This document shows, in pieces, positions 56,993 through 64,000 of a DNA stretch of 64,000 nt (positions within the stretch are counted from its first letter, which is position 1; every line of letters starts with the position of its first letter). The notes under the pieces are model-generated. The model was not told the DNA's origin, made no database searches, and worked only from the letters and a program-made list of their open reading frames with translations. This DNA comes from Mucilaginibacter ginsenosidivorax (lineage in GTDB: Bacteria > Bacteroidota > Bacteroidia > Sphingobacteriales > Sphingobacteriaceae): contig NZ_CP042437.1 in the NCBI RefSeq assembly GCF_007971525.1, forward strand, positions 4,774,001 through 4,838,000. Reading direction: 5' to 3'. Position numbers and translations under genes: made by a program.

Positions 56993-57514
56993 TTAATAAA
57001 TACCTTTTTGCTTTAAGGCATCAATATCGGGTGTGGCAATATCAACAATAGCGTATGAAGGAATTTGGGTAATATTAAGCTCATCCAGGGTGTTTACCAT
57101 ATTACTGTAAACCGAATGGTCGCTTGGTTTAACAAGCACAATCATACTTTTACCAGATTTATCGTGTACTTTCTTACTGGTTTCCATTATCGCATGTCTA
57201 AGCCCGTCGTTATTAAAATTGGTAACAGTAGGTGGTATTATTGGATTTTTCAACTCGCCGAGGTACCACATAACCAGGTTGTTTTTACCGAGGCAAATGG
57301 TAAAGCTTCGGCTGGCCGGAGTTCCTTCGCGTGGTCCTTCCACAGGCATAACTAAATCCATCGCTTTCGGCTTGGCCAAGGTTGTAGTCATGATAAAAAA
57401 AGTAATGAGCAGGAAAGCCAGGTCGACCATTGCGGTGAGATCAACCCTGAGGTTTTGTTTTTTGCGTCCGCGGACTGCACCTGATTTTTGGGGAGAAGCA
57501 TTTAATTCGGCCAT
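56993..57514 (-). CDS. ExbD/TolR-family biopolymer transport protein
   Basis: A 173-residue inner-membrane protein: basic N-terminus, one TM helix (about 29-45, LTAMVDLAFLLITFFIMTTT) with the proton-channel D31, then a periplasmic domain with KSMIVLVKPSDHSVYSNMVN. Such proteins work with an ExbB/MotA partner to use the proton-motive force. No exbB or tonB is adjacent, and the gene lies in a cluster normally devoted to the outer membrane. Confidence 0.9.
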   Translation of the reverse strand: MAELNASPQKSGAVRGRKKQNLRVDLTAMVDLAFLLITFFIMTTTLAKPKAMDLVMPVEGPREGTPASRSFTICLGKNNLVMWYLGELKNPIIPPTVTNFNNDGLRHAIMETSKKVHDKSGKSMIVLVKPSDHSVYSNMVNTLDELNITQIPSYAIVDIATPDIDALKQKGIY

Positions 57515-57643
57515 GACATTATAGATTAAGGTTAAAATTTTAAAGCCAGTATTAAATACTGATTTTAAAATAAAAACGAACTATAAAATCATTTATTGCG
57601 TCAATTTCAAAATTTAATTTGTTAATTTCTGTTAAATTAAAAT

Positions 57644-58432
57644 TTAATTTTGAAAATAACACCGTTTGGTAACAAAGGTATAGGAGATGGTAAGCCCAAC
57701 TATAAAATAGCTGTCGCGTGGCTTAAGGTCGCCGCGCTGGGTGCCGGCGGAACCGATGTAAACGCCGGTTTTTTCGCCAGACCGGTCAGATAAGGCCCGG
57801 GCAACACCGGTTAATTTGCTTTTATCGGCATAGGTACCGCTTACATCGTCAAGGTAATCGGTAAAGGTGTAGCGATAGCCCATATCTGCTGCCAGGCTAA
57901 ACTTGCCACCGATATTATACTTTACACCTATCCCGTACGGAATCACCATCGTATTATCGCCATATTGGGTTTTCTGTCCCTCGGTTTTCAATTGCCTGAG
58001 CGATCCTGTACTGCCGTTATAAGTAGTACGCGGGTCATATGTAGATACACCTATACCTGCGTATATAAAAGGCGTAAATTTATTAGGGCCAGCATCGGGT
58101 ATATATTTAAGGAAATTAAATTCGCCGATAACGGCAAGCTCCATCACCCCATCGGTAAAGCTAAGGTTACGGTCACGAAATTGCTGGCTGGACGATGTAC
58201 TGTCGGCGGCCCCAAATTTTGCATAGCCAAAGTTTAACTTTGCCGAAAAGTAGCCATCAAAATTACGTTTAACATACAAGCCGGCAGAGCCTCCGCTTAT
58301 TTTAACCGGGTTATTGGGGTTTAAATCGCCAATATAACCTGCCCCGCCAATAGCGCCGCCTACCTCCCAGGTTTGGGCCTGTACATGATAAGAAAATATG
58401 AAGAGGAGTGCAAAAAGTACAAATTTGGGCAT
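57644..58432 (-). CDS. porG: Type IX secretion component PorG (DUF6089)
   Basis: A 262-residue outer-membrane beta-barrel. Signal peptide ending at YHVQAQ; mature start TWEVGGAIGGAGYIGDLNPN matches PorG; alternating strands (FDGYFSAKLNFGYAKFGAAD, FTPFIYAGIGVSTYDP, MGYRYTFTDYLDD) fit a small barrel. In Porphyromonas PorG contacts the PorK/N ring. In many Bacteroidota its gene is next to uppS-bamA; here exbD intervenes. ATG 58432 chosen. Confidence 0.85.
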   Translation of the reverse strand: MPKFVLFALLFIFSYHVQAQTWEVGGAIGGAGYIGDLNPNNPVKISGGSAGLYVKRNFDGYFSAKLNFGYAKFGAADSTSSSQQFRDRNLSFTDGVMELAVIGEFNFLKYIPDAGPNKFTPFIYAGIGVSTYDPRTTYNGSTGSLRQLKTEGQKTQYGDNTMVIPYGIGVKYNIGGKFSLAADMGYRYTFTDYLDDVSGTYADKSKLTGVARALSDRSGEKTGVYIGSAGTQRGDLKPRDSYFIVGLTISYTFVTKRCYFQN

Positions 58433-58441
58433 CAAGCAAAA

Positions 58442-59329
58442 TTAATAATTACGGGCATCCAATCCCCATAATAGTTTGTTTCTTAACGTGGTTAAGTAAC
58501 TTTCATTATTTAACCTGATTAAATTTAGCTGGAAGTTTGCTTTTTGTACCAGGAATTTCATGGTTTCGTCCATAACAGCCATCCGCGAATCGCATGATAC
58601 CAGGTATTTGGAGCTGCGGGTTTCTACCTCGAAACATAATTTACTGTTATCGGGCAGTATAATTGGCCGCACGTTAAGGTTATGCGGCGACACAGGTGTA
58701 ACCACAATACTGTTTGATTGCGGGAATATGATAGGCCCGCCGCAGCTTAGCGAATAAGCGGTTGAGCCGGTAGATGTTGATATAATCAATCCATCGCCCC
58801 AGTAGGAGTTTAAAAACTCGTCGTTTAAAAACACATGGGTGATAATCATGGCCGCATCATCCCGCTTATGGATGGTTACATCATTAAGCGCGAAGTTATC
58901 ATTGCCAAACACATTGGTTTTTGAATCGATGCTGAGCAGTTCGCGGCAATCCAGTGTAAACTCCCTGTTTACAACGGCGTGTATAGCCGCGTTGATATCG
59001 CTTTTATTTACGCTGGCCAAAAAGCCCAGCCTGCCAAAATTGATACCGATAACGGGGATGCCCGAGTCGCGGATAACGGTTACCATATCCAGCAAGGTAC
59101 CATCGCCGCCAAGCGTTATAAAAATATCTATAAACCCCTTTAACGAGTCGGTGGCTTGCAGTACATGGTATTTTACCCCGTTTATTTTATCCTGCAGGTA
59201 CTCATGAAGCTGATAGTGTACATAAATATCTACATTGTGCAGGGCCAGGTTATCAAATACCTGCTGTATATAAGGTATAACTGTAGGTTCATTAAATGGC
59301 CGGCCGTAAACTGCTATCTTTTGGTTCAT
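58442..59329 (-). CDS. nadK: NAD kinase
   Basis: A 295-residue enzyme phosphorylating NAD to NADP. GGDGTLL at 74-80 is the ATP-binding motif, GINFGRLGFLASV the NAD site, and STSTGSTAYSLSCGGP the glycine-rich C-terminal block. porG starts 9 bp after its stop. Its ATG lies just inside a repeat island, so its promoter probably lies in or upstream of it. Confidence 0.95.
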   Translation of the reverse strand: MNQKIAVYGRPFNEPTVIPYIQQVFDNLALHNVDIYVHYQLHEYLQDKINGVKYHVLQATDSLKGFIDIFITLGGDGTLLDMVTVIRDSGIPVIGINFGRLGFLASVNKSDINAAIHAVVNREFTLDCRELLSIDSKTNVFGNDNFALNDVTIHKRDDAAMIITHVFLNDEFLNSYWGDGLIISTSTGSTAYSLSCGGPIIFPQSNSIVVTPVSPHNLNVRPIILPDNSKLCFEVETRSSKYLVSCDSRMAVMDETMKFLVQKANFQLNLIRLNNESYLTTLRNKLLWGLDARNY

Positions 59330-59470
59330 TAGTTCATTGGTTCATTAGTTCATTGGTGAAAAGTTCATTAGTCCAAAGTTCATTAGTTCATTGGGCTTTT
59401 GCGGCGGGAATAGTGGCTCATTTGATTGTTTTTATAACTACCGGCTTTTAATGTACTAATAATATAAACT

Positions 59471-59851
59471 TTAATCTGCTTTGGTTTTTGCGTTTTTACC
59501 GATGAATTTTAAATATGCATTTAGTTTGAGATGAATGGTTTGAAGCTTTTCAAATAGTGCGTTGAACTGTTCTTCGTTAATCAGATTCCTGTTTTTTGAT
59601 TTTGTCAGCCATCCTTTTGTTTCCAAAATCGAGCCACGGCTAAAGAAGCAAAAATTTCTGTTTTCTTTAAAGTGATATCTGCCATACCCCTCAGCAATAT
59701 TAGCCCCTATAGAATCGGCAGATCGTACAATTTGTTTGCCCACGGTATCCTTCGCAAAATTTTCCCAACCGCCAACAATAACCCAAATTTCGTCACTAAA
59801 ACTTTCCGCTAATTGATATACCTCTAAATCCTCAAGACTATAATAACTCAT
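59471..59851 (-). CDS. Four-helix-bundle protein (23S rRNA intervening-sequence family)
   Basis: A 126-residue helical protein with the family features LEVYQLAESFSDEIW, GKQIVRSADSIGANIAEGYG and RGSILETKGWLTKSKNRNLI. Relatives are encoded in 23S rRNA intervening sequences, as stand-alone genes in Bacteroidota and as the Avd accessory protein of diversity-generating retroelements; they form basic pentamers that bind nucleic acid. No reverse transcriptase is here. The gene is enclosed by inverted repeats (59340-59910). Function here unknown. Confidence 0.9.
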   Translation of the reverse strand: MSYYSLEDLEVYQLAESFSDEIWVIVGGWENFAKDTVGKQIVRSADSIGANIAEGYGRYHFKENRNFCFFSRGSILETKGWLTKSKNRNLINEEQFNALFEKLQTIHLKLNAYLKFIGKNAKTKAD

Positions 59852-59873
59852 ATTAATCTATCTGATCAGCCGG

Positions 59874-59881
59874 CAAAGCTA
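59874..59881 (-). promoter_or_regulatory. Putative -7 box of the four-helix-bundle gene
   Basis: The minus strand reads TAGCTTTG (TAnnTTTG), 2 bp inside the right inverted repeat and about 23 bp before the ATG. Any -33 element would lie in the repeat arm itself. Confidence 0.45.
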
Positions 59882-59928
59882 TGGAACTTTTCACCAATGA
59901 ACTAATGAACCAGTGAACTAATGAACGA

Positions 59929-60591
59929 TCAAAGATTCAGGTAATTCATGAGCGAATCGTATCGGTCGCGGGCGTTATCGTTGTTGTCGGTATGGTTAAA
60001 GGTTGCTTTAATATCATACTCATAACGGAGGAATGTGGCTACAATGGTTGATATATCCTGCTTGTTTATTTTTAACGTTACCTCCATCCGGGTTGAATCG
60101 GGGAAGGTTTGTACGTACGAACTTAGCACCTGGGCATTATCCGATTCGACAATTTGCGACATATGTGCCAGGGAGTTATTCTTATTATTGATCTCGAGCA
60201 CGATAATACCACCTGGTTGGGATACAGCCGTAATTTTGGCAAAATACTCGGTAATAGCATTTATAGATATCATGCCAAGGTAATTATGCTTGGCATCAAG
60301 TACAGGCACTATGGTAAGCTGGCGCTCATAAAACAGGCGGATAACATCATAAATATGCTGATCTTCTAACACGTAAGGGTTTACCAGCGATAATGCCAAT
60401 GCGCCAACGGGCACCTGCATATCACTTTCGTTTACCATATCGTCCTCTGCTATGAGGCCCAAAAACTGCTCTTCATTTACAATTGGCAAATGGCGTACAC
60501 GAAACTCCACCATACGGTCGTAAACCTTCTGTATCGGGTCAGAGGTGTGTACCGGTGGTATCGCGTTAGCTATCAACTCAATTGCAATCAT
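59929..60591 (-). CDS. CBS-domain protein
   Basis: A 220-residue protein with two CBS domains (about 1-120: DPIQKVYDRMVEFRVRHLPI and YDVIRLFYERQLTIVPVLDA) and an ACT-like C-terminal half (EINNKNNSLAHMSQIVESD, then RMEVTLKINK). CBS pairs bind adenosyl ligands. It is 2 bp after the alpha/beta hydrolase and before the cassette and nadK; ligand unknown. Confidence 0.88.
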   Translation of the reverse strand: MIAIELIANAIPPVHTSDPIQKVYDRMVEFRVRHLPIVNEEQFLGLIAEDDMVNESDMQVPVGALALSLVNPYVLEDQHIYDVIRLFYERQLTIVPVLDAKHNYLGMISINAITEYFAKITAVSQPGGIIVLEINNKNNSLAHMSQIVESDNAQVLSSYVQTFPDSTRMEVTLKINKQDISTIVATFLRYEYDIKATFNHTDNNDNARDRYDSLMNYLNL

Positions 60592-60593
60592 GT

Positions 60594-61355
60594 TTACTCT
60601 TTTATTTTTTCTAAAAACGCACCCAGCAACACGTTAAACTCATCGGGCCGCTCCATCATAGGGGCGTGGCCGCATTTATCAAGCCAGTGCAATTCGGCAT
60701 TGGGTAATAATTCGTTAAACTCCACTGCTACCTCGGGCGGGGTTATTTTATCATCCCGGCCCCATATTAAACAAACCGGTAGCTGCATTTTATGAAGATC
60801 TTTTTTCATATTATGCCTGATAGCCGATTTTGCCATGGCCAACAGCCTTATAACGCTATGCCTGTCGTTTACTAACTTGTATACGTCATTAACCAGCTCA
60901 TCTGTTGCAATAGCAGGGTCATAAAAAGTATATTGTACTTTTTCTCTTACAAAATCAATACTCTCGCGCCGGGGGAACGAGCCCCCAAATGCGTTTTCAT
61001 ATAAACCCGAACTGCCTGTTAACACCATCGCTTTTATATTTTCGGGGTGAGCCAAAACATATACCAAAGCCACATGCCCGCCAAGCGAATTACCAAGCAC
61101 CGTTATATTGCTTAGTTTTTTAAACTTGATAAATTTATGCACAAATTTCGACAGACTTTTAACGCCTGTGGTAATAAGCGGCATATCATAAATAGGCAAT
61201 ATAGGTATTAATACGCGGTATTTTGATTTAAATTGATTAACCACGCCATCCCAATTGCTCAATGAACCCATTAAACCGTGCAGTAGTAACAGCACCTCGC
61301 CTTCGCCCTCATCGATGTAACTAAAACCGTGTTCCTCTTTAAGCACGAAATCCAT
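60594..61355 (-). CDS. Alpha/beta hydrolase
   Basis: A 253-residue enzyme. The oxyanion region LLLLHGLMGSLSNWDG, nucleophile S90 in LGNSLGGHVALVY, an Asp after CLIWGRDDKITPP and His in KCGHAPMMERPDEF give a full triad. Related to MhpC-type C-C hydrolases and haloperoxidase-like esterases; substrate unknown. It is in one operon with the CBS gene (2-bp gap). Confidence 0.9.
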   Translation of the reverse strand: MDFVLKEEHGFSYIDEGEGEVLLLLHGLMGSLSNWDGVVNQFKSKYRVLIPILPIYDMPLITTGVKSLSKFVHKFIKFKKLSNITVLGNSLGGHVALVYVLAHPENIKAMVLTGSSGLYENAFGGSFPRRESIDFVREKVQYTFYDPAIATDELVNDVYKLVNDRHSVIRLLAMAKSAIRHNMKKDLHKMQLPVCLIWGRDDKITPPEVAVEFNELLPNAELHWLDKCGHAPMMERPDEFNVLLGAFLEKIKE

Positions 61356-61515
61356 ATAAATAATTAGTATTAATTTTTAATTAACTATACCAAAACCCGT
61401 TTTAGTATATAAAATGTGTTAATCCGCTGTAAAATTAGTTTACCGCGAACGAGTTGCAACAATTATAGCAATAATTTATTAATGTAGATGTTAACGTTAT
61501 ATTGATTAACCGTTA

Positions 61516-61965
61516 CTATCCTAATAATTGGCGCACAACTTCTGATATAGTTTTACCATCGGCCTTGCCGGCAAGCTCCTTATTGGCCATGCCCATAACG
61601 CGGCCCAAATCTTTTGTTGATGTAGCGCCTATACGGCCTATCAATTCTTCCAAATAACCTTCAATTTCAAAACGGGTCATTTGTTGCGGCAAATAAGGCT
61701 CAATTACGCGCATTTCTTCCATTTCAATCTCATAAAGGTCTTCGCGATTTTGTGTGCGATAAATATCGGCCGACTCCTTACGTTGTTTAATCAATTTTTG
61801 CAACACTTTAATTTCGGCCTCTTCGGTAAGTTCCTCGGCAGCACCTTTTTCGGTTTTGGCTAATAATAAGGCCGATTTTATAGCCCGCAGCCCCCTTAAA
61901 CGATCTGGCTGTTTGGCCAGCATGGCCAGTTTTATATCCTGGTCTATTTGTGTGATTAGTGACAT
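61516..61965 (-). CDS. yqeY: GatB/YqeY-domain protein
   Basis: A 149-residue helical protein. LRGLRAIKSALLLAKTEKGA and KVLQKLIKQRKESADIY are the N-terminal helices; the GatB-tail-like end is GRVMGMANKELAGKADG. The family resembles the tRNA-binding tail of amidotransferase GatB; its cellular role is unsettled. Monocistronic, 160 bp from the hydrolase gene. Confidence 0.9.
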   Translation of the reverse strand: MSLITQIDQDIKLAMLAKQPDRLRGLRAIKSALLLAKTEKGAAEELTEEAEIKVLQKLIKQRKESADIYRTQNREDLYEIEMEEMRVIEPYLPQQMTRFEIEGYLEELIGRIGATSTKDLGRVMGMANKELAGKADGKTISEVVRQLLG

Positions 61966-61977
61966 TTATGTAATTAG

Positions 61978-62175
61978 TGAATTATTGAGTTAGTGAATTA
62001 TTGATTTTTGATGTGCAGCCTGGTTAGATGTGCAGATTTCAGATTTCAAATGTGCAGATTAATATTTATATGATTGGATGACTAAGTCGTTGAACGTAAT
62101 CTGAACATTTTCAAATCTTCAAATTTTCAAATCAATCAATCATCTGCACATCTGAAATCTGCATATCCGCACATC
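61978..62175. repeat. GTGCAGAT-word inverted repeat between yqeY and the SDR gene
   Basis: Words such as GATGTGCAGATTTCAGATTT (~62027-62057) face complements (CATCTGCACATCTGAAATCT at ~62140-62160). The right end reaches the TAG stop of the SDR gene at 62175. TTGAAAAT-type words are mixed in at 62108-62131, like those at 24.7-26.2 kb. Confidence 0.75.
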
Positions 62176-62933
62176 TACTTTCTAAATATATTCCCCGCTG
62201 TAGCTTGTGCTGTTGGCATAATTACCAGGTCGTTGATGTTAACGTGGGCAGGGCGCGATGCCACAAACCAAATGGTTTCGGCAATATCCTGTGCTACCAG
62301 GGGTTCAAAGCCATCATACACTTTTTTTGCCCTTTCCTTATCGCCTTTAAAGCGTACTTCCGAAAACTCGGTCTCTACAGCGCCAGGATGTACTGCCGTA
62401 ACCCTGATGCCATGGGGCAGCAAATCAATGCGCATACCTTTATTTAAGGCATCAACAGCATGTTTGGTAGCACAATACACGTTGCCGTTCAGGTAAACCT
62501 CTTTACCGGCTATCGAGCCTAAGTTAATAATATGGCCTTTACCGTTTTCAATCATCCAATTGGATACAATGCGGCTTACATATAATAAACCTTTAACGTT
62601 GGTATCTATCATGGTTTCCCAATCATCAATATTGCCGTTTTGTATAGGATCCAGCCCCTGGCTCAGCCCGGCATTGTTAATCAGTACATCAACATTTTTC
62701 CATGCTTCGGGTATGCCATCAAGGTTTTCCTGCACCTGGGCGCGGTCGCTCACATCAAATGACGATATGGCTATCTCCGTATCATATTTTTTGTTTAAAT
62801 GGCTGGCCAGTTTCTCCAGCCGTTCCAGTCTGCGGCCGGTAAGTACCAGGCTATATCCTTCGCGGGCAAATACATGCGCGCACGCTTCGCCAATACCCGA
62901 TGTTGCTCCTGTAATTAATGCAATTTTACTCAT
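62175..62933 (-). CDS. SDR-family NAD(P)-dependent oxidoreductase
   Basis: A 252-residue classical short-chain dehydrogenase. Cofactor loop GATSGIG at 9-15, NNAG at 86-89, catalytic S140, Y153 and K157. The R-rich segment TGRRLERLEKL suggests NADP preference. Resembles the YdfG/serine-3-dehydrogenase group. Substrate unknown. Confidence 0.93.
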   Translation of the reverse strand: MSKIALITGATSGIGEACAHVFAREGYSLVLTGRRLERLEKLASHLNKKYDTEIAISSFDVSDRAQVQENLDGIPEAWKNVDVLINNAGLSQGLDPIQNGNIDDWETMIDTNVKGLLYVSRIVSNWMIENGKGHIINLGSIAGKEVYLNGNVYCATKHAVDALNKGMRIDLLPHGIRVTAVHPGAVETEFSEVRFKGDKERAKKVYDGFEPLVAQDIAETIWFVASRPAHVNINDLVIMPTAQATAGNIFRK

Positions 62934-63000
62934 AATAGAAGTATAACTATTGCTGCGAAATTATGTTTTTTAGTTTGGATTATTGTCGTGTAACCGTAAT

Positions 63001-63084
63001 AAGCCCCACCCAAACCCTCCCCGGAAGGGAGGGCTTAAAAAAAACACAAAAGTCTCCCCTACCGGGGGAGATTTAGAGGGGGCT
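63001..63084. repeat. GC-rich double-hairpin palindromic repeat (copy 2)
   Basis: Same order as at 14440-14528: hairpin CCCTCCCCGGAAGGGAGGG, a short A-rich spacer, hairpin TCTCCCCTACCGGGGGAGA, outer arms AAGCCCC and GGGGGCTT. It ends 4 bp before the porT stop. Confidence 0.85.
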
Positions 63085-63087
63085 TCC

Positions 63088-63822
63088 CTACTCAAAAAAC
63101 AAGCTAAACATCACCGTGTGTAACGACAATTTACTGATAGGTGCCGAAAACGGGTGATTTTCGGGCACCAGGATATTGCCAAAGGAGTTGGATACTTTGA
63201 TTTGTGGCGACAGCTTAAAAAACTCGAAATAAATATCGCAGCCCAGGCCGGCTTCGTAGGAACTAAAACCGCCAACGTTTTTTACCATTTTATCTAAAGG
63301 ATCGAGATTGGTTTCATCCTTTTTGGTGCCGATGGCCTTGGTGTATTTTACTCCCCCCAGAATATAAGCGCGAAAATCGCCCAGCCTGTCGGATTTTAGC
63401 TTGAAAGAAAGGGGTATTTCTACCGAGGTGGTCTGAATTTGTTTTACCTGGTTCTGGTCGGGATTGGCGTAAGTATAACTCAGGTTCCGGTCGGCAAAAA
63501 CCAGTGAGGGGGTTACACGTACTTCAAAATGTTCGGTTAAGGTGTAGCGGGTTAAAAAGCCGATGGCAAAGCCCGGCTGGCTTTTTGAGCCTATACTATT
63601 TACCGAGTCGGTGATATTTTTGTTGGTGGCGGCATCAAAAAAGGGTTTGCGCCAGTCGGGCTTTTTAACTATCCGCAGGTCGCTGCTAACATAACTAAAG
63701 CTAAAACCAAAGCTCAGGTCTTGCTGATCGGCCCCTCCGCCCCATGCCGGTACGTATTGTGCCAGCGAAATTTTGCTGCAAAATAAAAGGCATAAAAGTA
63801 AGAGGTACCGGTTTTTGATCAT
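63088..63822 (-). CDS. porT: Type IX secretion protein PorT
   Basis: A 244-residue outer-membrane barrel. Signal peptide MIKNRYLLLLCLLFCSKISL ends before AQYVP; QDLSFGFSFSYVSSDLRI and the final LHTVMFSLFFE strand fit PorT. It is required for T9SS export in other Bacteroidota. Its ATG overlaps the ubiE stop by 2 bp, the conserved arrangement ubiE-porT, so translation is coupled. Confidence 0.9.
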   Translation of the reverse strand: MIKNRYLLLLCLLFCSKISLAQYVPAWGGGADQQDLSFGFSFSYVSSDLRIVKKPDWRKPFFDAATNKNITDSVNSIGSKSQPGFAIGFLTRYTLTEHFEVRVTPSLVFADRNLSYTYANPDQNQVKQIQTTSVEIPLSFKLKSDRLGDFRAYILGGVKYTKAIGTKKDETNLDPLDKMVKNVGGFSSYEAGLGCDIYFEFFKLSPQIKVSNSFGNILVPENHPFSAPISKLSLHTVMFSLFFE

Positions 63823-64000
63823 TTAACGCCTGTGTATATCGAACAAATTCCAAACGCCAAGGGCCTGTGTTTGGTATTTTTAAAGCCAACTTTATCCATT
63901 AAAGCCACAAAATTTTTGCCATCGGGGAACGCCGCAACCGACTCGGGCAGGTAGCTGTAAGCACGCGAATCTTTACTGAATAACTTGCCAATACCCGGCG
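63819..64000 (-). CDS. ubiE: Menaquinone methyltransferase UbiE/MenG (C-terminal end only)
   Basis: The last ~60 codons of a gene that continues beyond the window. The end reads LFSKDSRAYSYLPESVAAFP, then MDKVGFKNTK and FGICSIYTG, which is the C-terminal signature of UbiE/MenG (YLPESV ... GGI-Y-TG). It methylates demethylmenaquinone; in Bacteroidota menaquinone is the only quinone. The stop TGA overlaps the porT ATG. Confidence 0.9.
   Translation of the reverse strand, partial: PGIGKLFSKDSRAYSYLPESVAAFPDGKNFVALMDKVGFKNTKHRPLAFGICSIYTGVK

Larger units (their letters stand above)
59340..59910. mobile_element. Inverted-repeat-bounded cassette carrying a four-helix-bundle gene
   Basis: Arms 59340-59366 and 59884-59910 are perfect 27-nt inverted repeats made of 8-bp words (TTCATTAG/TTCATTGG; complement CTAATGAA/CCAATGAA). 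Extra words continue outward on both sides (to 59330 and 59926). The single gene inside has its own promoter next to the right arm. The unit sits exactly between the nadK start and the stop of the CBS gene. Insertion is inferred from the layout. Confidence 0.6.

Noticed and set aside
59471..59851. Avd protein of a diversity-generating retroelement
   Set aside because: No reverse transcriptase, template repeat or variable-repeat target was seen in the window, so only the protein family is shared.
63701..63889. 62-codon minus-strand frame overlapping porT and ubiE
   Set aside because: It lies out of frame with both real genes, and its first codons are the ubiE end read in another frame.

Overview
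The window is a stretch of a Bacteroidota chromosome, most likely Sphingobacteriaceae (Mucilaginibacter/Pedobacter type; inference). The evidence is lineage-specific machinery: the type IX secretion genes porG and porT plus a protein with a type IX sorting tail, the lipidated TamA homologue TamL beside TamB, a split transketolase, a menaquinone-type UbiE/MenG methyltransferase, and the Bacteroidota promoter form TTTG ... TAnnTTTG in place of E. coli-like boxes. I saw no rRNA or tRNA gene, prophage, CRISPR array or transposase gene.

Layout. 1-7 kb is a glycan locus: two GT4 glycosyltransferases (the first cut by the window edge and fused to a second domain), a GT11-like fucosyltransferase and a GH130 mannoside enzyme. 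7-9 kb is an OmpR-type two-component pair. 9-14 kb holds a DUF58 protein, thioredoxin and DNA polymerase III alpha. 14-22 kb is tamB-tamL. 22-31 kb holds a retropepsin-like protease, gyrB, an OmpH lipoprotein, guanine deaminase, an S4 RNA-binding protein, an ADP-ribosylglycohydrolase, dapD, a GT4 enzyme and tsaC. 31-35 kb is an ECF sigma factor with a repeat-bearing, probable anti-sigma membrane protein, then the two halves of transketolase. 35-51 kb is mixed metabolism and transport: peroxiredoxin, M23 peptidase, FAH hydrolase, T9SS cargo, Kup, two PAP2 phosphatases, an APC permease, a clan GH-D-like glycosidase and an M3 peptidase. 51-64 kb is an envelope-biogenesis block on the minus strand: murI, two ompH/skp genes, bamA, uppS, an orphan exbD, porG, nadK, a CBS protein, an alpha/beta hydrolase, yqeY, an SDR, porT and ubiE/menG.

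The genes are mostly ordinary housekeeping; the unusual content lies between them. Many intergenic gaps are filled from stop codon to start codon by inverted pairs of short 7-8 bp word repeats or longer palindromes, with a different word family in different gaps. Two small genes sit inside such repeats like cassettes: a four-helix-bundle (23S rRNA intervening-sequence-type) protein between perfect 27-nt inverted repeats (59340-59910), and a DUF559 nuclease remnant between 37-nt inverted repeats (42040-42715) whose arms also supply the C-terminal tails of both flanking genes. A third palindrome family (30888-31001 and 49153-49229) shows matched changes in both arms, as expected if the hairpin itself is selected or copied. 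Together these are the best candidate for an undescribed repeat-plus-small-protein system. The pattern is read directly from the sequence; mobility and mechanism are inference.
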